Assembly (NCBI GenBank): GCA_021464415.1
Contig: CM038463.1
Location: forward strand, 4,650,001-4,714,000
Reading direction: 5' to 3'
DNA from: Lonicera japonica
Taxonomy: Eukaryota; Streptophyta; Magnoliopsida; Dipsacales; Caprifoliaceae
DNA: 64,000 nucleotides
Below, one piece after another: positions 59,401 through 64,000 of this stretch (positions are counted from its first letter, which is position 1; each line of letters begins with the position of its first letter). The notes below the pieces were generated by a model. The model was not told the origin of the DNA. It did no database searches and was given only the letters and a program-made list of their open reading frames with translations. Position numbers and translations under genes: made by a program.

Positions 59401-60754
59401 ATAAAATGGTCTCCTCCTTATCCAAGTTTCATGTCTCTGAGGAATCTATTCTTTCTTTTTTCACCAACTCCACTATTGATATTTCCCCATCTACCACTAC
59501 TATAATAGATGAATCTGACAATCAGCCTTCCGATCAACCTAACTCATCCACTATTGATTCTAATCACCTCGTTCAGTTCGTTTAGAATGCCACATCATCT
59601 GAACCATCTTCACTCAATATCCCTCCTTCAAATGAGTCTCCAACTACGGTCAATCCCAATGAAAATGCCATGACTTTGATCTTGTCATTCCACCAGTAAC
59701 ACAACAGTCTACTTGGGTGAAAGAGCTTCTATATCACCTTTATAATTATCACTGTTACTCTACCATATTTTAACACCATGAACCTTCCTCCTTTAAAAAA
59801 GCAAGTTCTAACCCACTTTGGCAGCAAGTAATGTCTGAAGAATTACAGGCATTAAAAAAAGCCTAAACATGGGAGTTAGTTACTCTTTCGCCGGGTAAAA
59901 CAACAATTGGTTGTAAATGGCTCTATAAAATCAAAACCAGGTCAGATGGTTCGGTAGAACGATATATACCTCGTCTTGTTGCCAGAGGTTTCACCCAGGA
60001 GTACGGTATTGATTATAAAGAGACTTTTGCTATTGTTGCTCGCATGGCGTCTATTCGTACGCTTCTTGCTATTGTTACTGCTCGAACATAGGATCTTTCT
60101 CAGATGTTTGTGAAGAATGCATTTCTCAATAGTGAACTCAGTGAAGAAGTTTATATGAAACCTGCTCCAGGATATACTCATTCTCCCTCTCAAGTCTACA
60201 AACTACGTCGTGCCTTGTATGGGCTTAAACAGGCTCCTTGTGTCTGGTTTACAAAATTCAGCTCGACAATTGGGAAGTTTGGTTTCAATTCTAACAATTC
60301 TGATCCTGGTCTCTTTATTCAGCAAATAGATAATGGTATTATACTTCTTCTTCTCTATGTGGATGATATGATAATCACGAAAAATAATCATGCAGGTATA
60401 TCTGATCCTAAAAGATCTCTCAGCCAACAATTTAAAATAAAGGATCTCGGTCGTCTCAACTATTTCTTGGGTCTTGAAATTCTTTTTGACTCAGCTAGCT
60501 ATTATCTTTCTGAAGCAAAATATACTTCTGACATTATTGCTCGAGTTGGTATTACTGATGGTAAAACTGCGCCTAGTCCACTAGAAACTAATCTCAAGCT
60601 TACTCTACTTGATGGCACTCCTACTTTATATCAACAATTGGTTGGCAATCTTGTATATCTTACCATCACTTGCCTAAATATCGCGTATGCAGTTCATTTA
60701 GTGAGTCAATTTACGTTTGCTCCTCACTCTACACACTATGTTACTGTTCTTTGA
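59401..60754 (+). pseudogene. Copia element 2: linker and reverse transcriptase remnant
   Basis: A Ser/Thr-rich linker, then WQQVMSEELQAL, GCKWLYKIKTRSDGSVERY, RLVARGFTQEYGIDYKETF and, after a TAG at about 60090, the longest intact frame (60104-60754). That frame has MKPAPGYTHSPSQVYKLRRA, YGLKQAP, the YVDDM catalytic motif and FKIKDLGRLNYFLGLE. The usual DVKNAFL reads FVKNAFL, losing a conserved Asp. Stops in the linker and before DLSQMF make it non-functional. Confidence 0.85.
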
Positions 60755-61297
60755 ATACTTCGATACCTTAAGGGAACAGTGTTTTATAGTCTTCACTTTT
60801 CCTCCACATCTTCTCTTGAGTTATGAGCTTATTTTGATGTTGACTGGGAAGGAGATTTCACTGATAGACGATCTACCACTGGTTATTGTTTTTTCTTAGA
60901 AGATTCTTTGATCTCATGGCATAACAAGAAATAATCTCTTGTTTCTAAATCTAGTACTGAGGTAGAATATCGTGCACTTGCTGACACTACACAACATCTT
61001 GTCTGGCTTAGACGGCTTCTTGAGGAGATGGGTGCCCCTCAATGTTTTCCTACTATTCTCTATTGTGATAATTGAAATGTTATTCAGATCGCCCATAATG
61101 ATGTCTTTCATGAATGTATTAAGCATATAGAAATCGATTGTCATTTTGTTCGTCAGCATGTCACGCGCAGCACTGTTTGCCTTCTCTTTGTTTCCCTTGA
61201 AAATCAACCAGCTGATATTTTCACCAAAGTTCATTCTCCTACCCATTTTCTCGATCTTATTTCCAAACTCAAACTAGTATCCCATATGCCACCTTGA
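60755..61297 (+). pseudogene. Copia element 2: RNase H remnant
   Basis: ILRYLKGTVFYSL, FDVDWEGDFTDRRSTTGYC, SKSSTEVEYRALADTTQHL, HIEIDCHFVR and QPADIFTKVHSP follow the copia RNase H order. In-frame stops lie near 60753, 60822, 60932 and 61072. It ends just before the polypurine tract. Confidence 0.85.
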
Positions 61298-61490
61298 GTT
61301 TGAGGGGGGATATTAACATATATATATATCTATATGTATTGTGATATTATGTTGCCATATGTTAAGGATTTGCTAGCTATCAAAGTTGACTTGTATAAGT
61401 TTCTATATTTATAGTTTCCATTTATTTCCTTGTTCATACTTGTACACATCCATATATATATATAGGGCTCCTTGTACTATTGTTTATTTT

Positions 61491-62707
61491 GAGTAAATAA
61501 CCAAATTGGCCATTGAACTTTACACCGAGTTTTAATTTGCCCATTCATATTTTTTTTCTCAATTTACCGCTTCAACTTTAGACCACGTTCCAATCTCACC
61601 ATTCCGTCCATTTTAAGCCGTTAACTCCACAATAATGAACACGTGCAAGGCATGTGATCTCAAATAAAGGGCAAAAAAGTCAATTAATTTAACCCTCAAC
61701 CTTTTTCTTCATTTTACTCTAATAAATTTTCCGGCCGGAAAATTTAACCCTTCAACCAGCAGTTTAGCACAGGAAAATCCATACCCCCATCATACAAGAA
61801 AATATATGCACTGTTTATCCAGCTTTTTTTTTAACTTTATCTTTCTCTCTCCCTCTCTTATCTCTATTCATTATTATTCCAAAACCCCACCATAGAAGAA
61901 AACCAATTTATCTTCTTCCTCTATGAAGCTCTCTTCTGACCCAATTATTTTCCAGCAATAGTGACTTGTTTTCAATTTCAATTTGTAATTGTTTTTCGGC
62001 AATGGCGGTGACTTATTTACAGAGGAAGAAACAAGCTAGCTAGTGTTAGGATATATTTAGAGAAAGAGAGTTACGGATGGGAGTTGAAAGAATAAAATTA
62101 GTTTTTAAGAACCACCATCCACATCCACATCCAACCCCTAAACCCCATCTCCAAACCACCTCCTCCACAATCAACCATCTTCATGCGTCATAGTCACTGC
62201 TATGCAGGCCACTGCTACCATCGCAAAGGTCTCAAAAGCCTTCACATATAACACTCCACACCTTTTATCTTCAGCCCACAATTTCTCTCTCTAAAACTCC
62301 ACTCACTCACTCACTCACTCACTCACTCACTCTCTCTACTTTCGCTAACAGCACTCTCTTTCTCTCTCTTTGTGTGTGTGGTCAGAAACCATAGCCACAT
62401 TAAGACTTCGTCTCCCACTCTATTCTTTGATGGTGGTAAACCGATAGAGGAATATTGAGATGGTTCTGCTGATGAAGAAAATATTGGGGAAAAATTATGA
62501 TTTAAATTAATTGACTTTTTTGCCCTTCATTTGAGGTCGCGTGCCTTGCACTTGTTCATTTTTGTGGAGATAACGGCTTAAAATGGACGGAATGGTGAGA
62601 TTGGAACGCGCTCTAAAGTTCAAGCGGTAAATTGAAAAAAAAAAACCAGATGAATGAGCAAATTAAAACTCGACGTAAAGTTCAATGACCAATTTAATTA
62701 TTCACTC
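61491..62707. mobile_element. Mutator-like MITE with ~200-bp TIRs
   Basis: A 1217-bp insertion with exact 9-bp TSD GTTTATTTT (61482-61490 and 62708-62716), confirmed by the single copy in the 5' LTR. The ends are GAGTAAATAACCAAATTGGC and, on the other strand, GAGTGAATAATTAAATTGGT; pairing extends about 200 bp inward (61491-61695 with 62500-62707). The interior has pyrimidine-rich sequence and an (ACTC)n tract at about 62301-62332. No transposase. Long TIRs and 9-bp TSD define a MULE-type element. Confidence 0.92.
62301..62332. repeat. (ACTC)n microsatellite
   Basis: About eight ACTC units in the MITE interior. Confidence 0.9.
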
Positions 62708-62768
62708 GTTTATTTTCATTTAATTCAATGCAATACATATTTCTCTCTCCATTTTCAATTTTATAACA

Positions 62769-64000
62769 ACCCTAAACACTTCCCCTAAGCTAGTGCTGTT
62801 TTTTATTTATTTATATATTTATTTTTTCAGTTTGATAGAGTGAATTTGCCTAGTTGGGTTCTTTTGATCATTTCAAGTGAATTTTTGTGGGTTGATTTTG
62901 TTGGGTTTTCCTACTTTGTGCGTGGTCTAGATTGTTCTGTCTTATCTTGTGGACATGGTGGGGTGTTTCTTTTAGGGGTTTATGGTGTTGAGGAAGAAAT
63001 TTACTAATTTAGATTAGTGGGTCTGTTTCGAAATTTGTGTCCCTTATTGAAATGTAGCACTAATATTTATTTTTCTACATTTTAATATTAGTTATAATTA
63101 AATTTAACATACTATATTAAGAAACAAGTTTTCAACTGAATGCTTATGGTTTTTAATGATATTTAATATAGTAGTTGCCCTTATATTTTTGTTCATGAGA
63201 TATAAATGCTAATATAGTAATAAGGGTAAACTTCCAAATGACAAATCAACATTGGAGTGTAAATAATCATATATTCATACACATTAATTCAGATAAGAAA
63301 AAAAAATATTTAGGAATTTTATTTAACATTATGCATTAAGAAACTAAAAAAGCACCACCTAAGAACTAAAATGAAATTGTACCTTATTCTTTTCCTCATG
63401 AGAATTTAACTTTTTTGATAAACTCAATGAGATAAGAGCGAGGATGCTATTCATTTCCCTCTCGTCCTGTAATTAAGAATAGAACATAAAATTTCAATAA
63501 GTAAAAGTTCAGATGTAAAATTTAAATAATTTCTGAAATTAAGAACAGCACTTAAACGTCCTTGTGTAACTTCTAAAAAACATATTAGTTTTAACATAAT
63601 TAATTACGAAGGCCTACTTTTAACTTTTATATAAGAGTATATATGTATATATATTGTAGGTTCTTTTTTATTTTGTGGATCTACAACATAGAATATGCGA
63701 TATGATGGAACCCTTATTTTTATACGATAATTATATTTTGTGAGGGATCAATCCATTTAATAGAATATTTTGTATTAGAATCCTTTGGGTATAAATTTTC
63801 TTGGGTCACCAGCATGCTTAGTTCCGCAAGCGAGAATTAATCTCACAATATCTATTATATATATATATATATATATATAGTGTGAGAAAATGTGGCGCAA
63901 AGATCTTTTTGATGCAATAATTTAGAAGAACTTATTGAATAATTTTTTATTAGTGCGTGATACTACTTTATCGTTTACACTTAATATTGACTCTTCTGTA
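62769..64000. other. Right-hand spacer with copy 2 of the RING leader block
   Basis: 62835-62960 matches the RING gene leader in the opposite orientation (ATAGAGTGAATTTGCCTAG, CATTTCAAGTGAATTTTTGT, TGTTCTGTCTTATCTTGTGG). The remainder is AT-rich with a TA microsatellite at 63857-63880 and no gene seen. Confidence 0.55.

Larger units (their letters stand above)
54881..62768 (+). mobile_element. Ty1/copia LTR retrotransposon 2, decayed, with two nested insertions
   Basis: Exact 5-bp TSD ACCCT (54876-54880 and 62769-62773). The 5' LTR is 54881-55096 (216 bp); primer site TGGTATCAAAG follows immediately. Polypurine tract TTTGAGGGGGGA ends at 61310. The 3' LTR is 61311-62768, enlarged by an insertion. 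Order gag, protease, integrase, RT, RNase H is the copia order. Several frameshifts and stops in every domain show it is dead. Nested: a solo LTR (58127-59400) and a Mutator-like MITE (61491-62707). Without them the element is about 5.4 kb. Confidence 0.92.
61311..62768 (+). repeat. 3' LTR of copia element 2, split by a MITE
   Basis: Outer parts 61311-61490 and 62717-62768 match the 5' LTR; 61491-62716 is the MITE plus one TSD copy. Confidence 0.9.

Noticed and set aside
1..64000. CRISPR arrays, operons, bacterial-type regulatory sites
   Set aside because: The sequence is plant nuclear DNA; direct repeats here are transposon or satellite repeats without regular unique spacers.
1..64000. Functional tRNA genes
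   Set aside because: The only box A/box B pair seen (54604-54665) lies in the TRIM element and does not fold as a complete tRNA by eye.

Overview
This is eudicot plant nuclear DNA. It is AT-rich, its genes have many short introns with GT..AG borders, and it is full of LTR retrotransposons, MITEs and microsatellites. The species cannot be named from the sequence. Exon borders, target-site duplications (TSDs) and repeat matches were read by eye; no alignment or database search was run.

Region by region: (a) 1-9.5 kb is a repeat block. A minus-strand Ty1/copia element (1611-7347) carries a hAT-like insertion in its 3' LTR and a 5S-bearing Cassandra-type solo LTR in its RNase H region. It lies between two copies of one non-autonomous TIR family (1-1217 and 7484-8838), and a 133-bp minisatellite follows. 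(b) 10.3-38.3 kb is the gene-rich core: an RKF3-type receptor kinase, a tandem pair of 18-exon ERD6-like sugar transporters, a divergent GH3-type enzyme on the minus strand, and an endonuclease/exonuclease/phosphatase (DNase I-like) gene on the minus strand. From memory, receptor kinase / ERD6-like transporter / DNase I-like protein is also the order of Arabidopsis At2g48010-At2g48020-At2g48030, so this looks like conserved microsynteny with a local transporter duplication and a GH3 gene between. (c) 38.3-47 kb has no intact gene: tandemly duplicated non-autonomous elements, a LINE 3' fragment, and a two-exon remnant of an unrecognised membrane protein. (d) 48.0-52.5 kb (minus) is a RING E3 ligase of the RF298/RF4/MIP1 type with a leader intron full of tandem repeats. 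(e) 53.4-62.8 kb (plus) is a second nested block: a TRIM element, then a decayed copia element (54881-62768, TSD ACCCT) that itself contains a 1274-bp solo LTR and a Mutator-like MITE.

The genes do not form a pathway. The joint story is structural: a conserved gene trio expanded by tandem duplication, with mobile elements filling the introns and spaces. Most insertions can be dated relative to one another because their TSDs survive. I found no convincing new multi-gene system. The points most worth a second look are: copies of the RING gene's leader sequence at 53.4 and 62.8 kb; a TRIM whose LTR/PBS junction also reads as a tRNA-like Pol III promoter; an in-frame gag-RT fusion in the first copia element; the altered ends and motifs of the GH3 gene; and the membrane-protein remnant at 47.2-47.5 kb.
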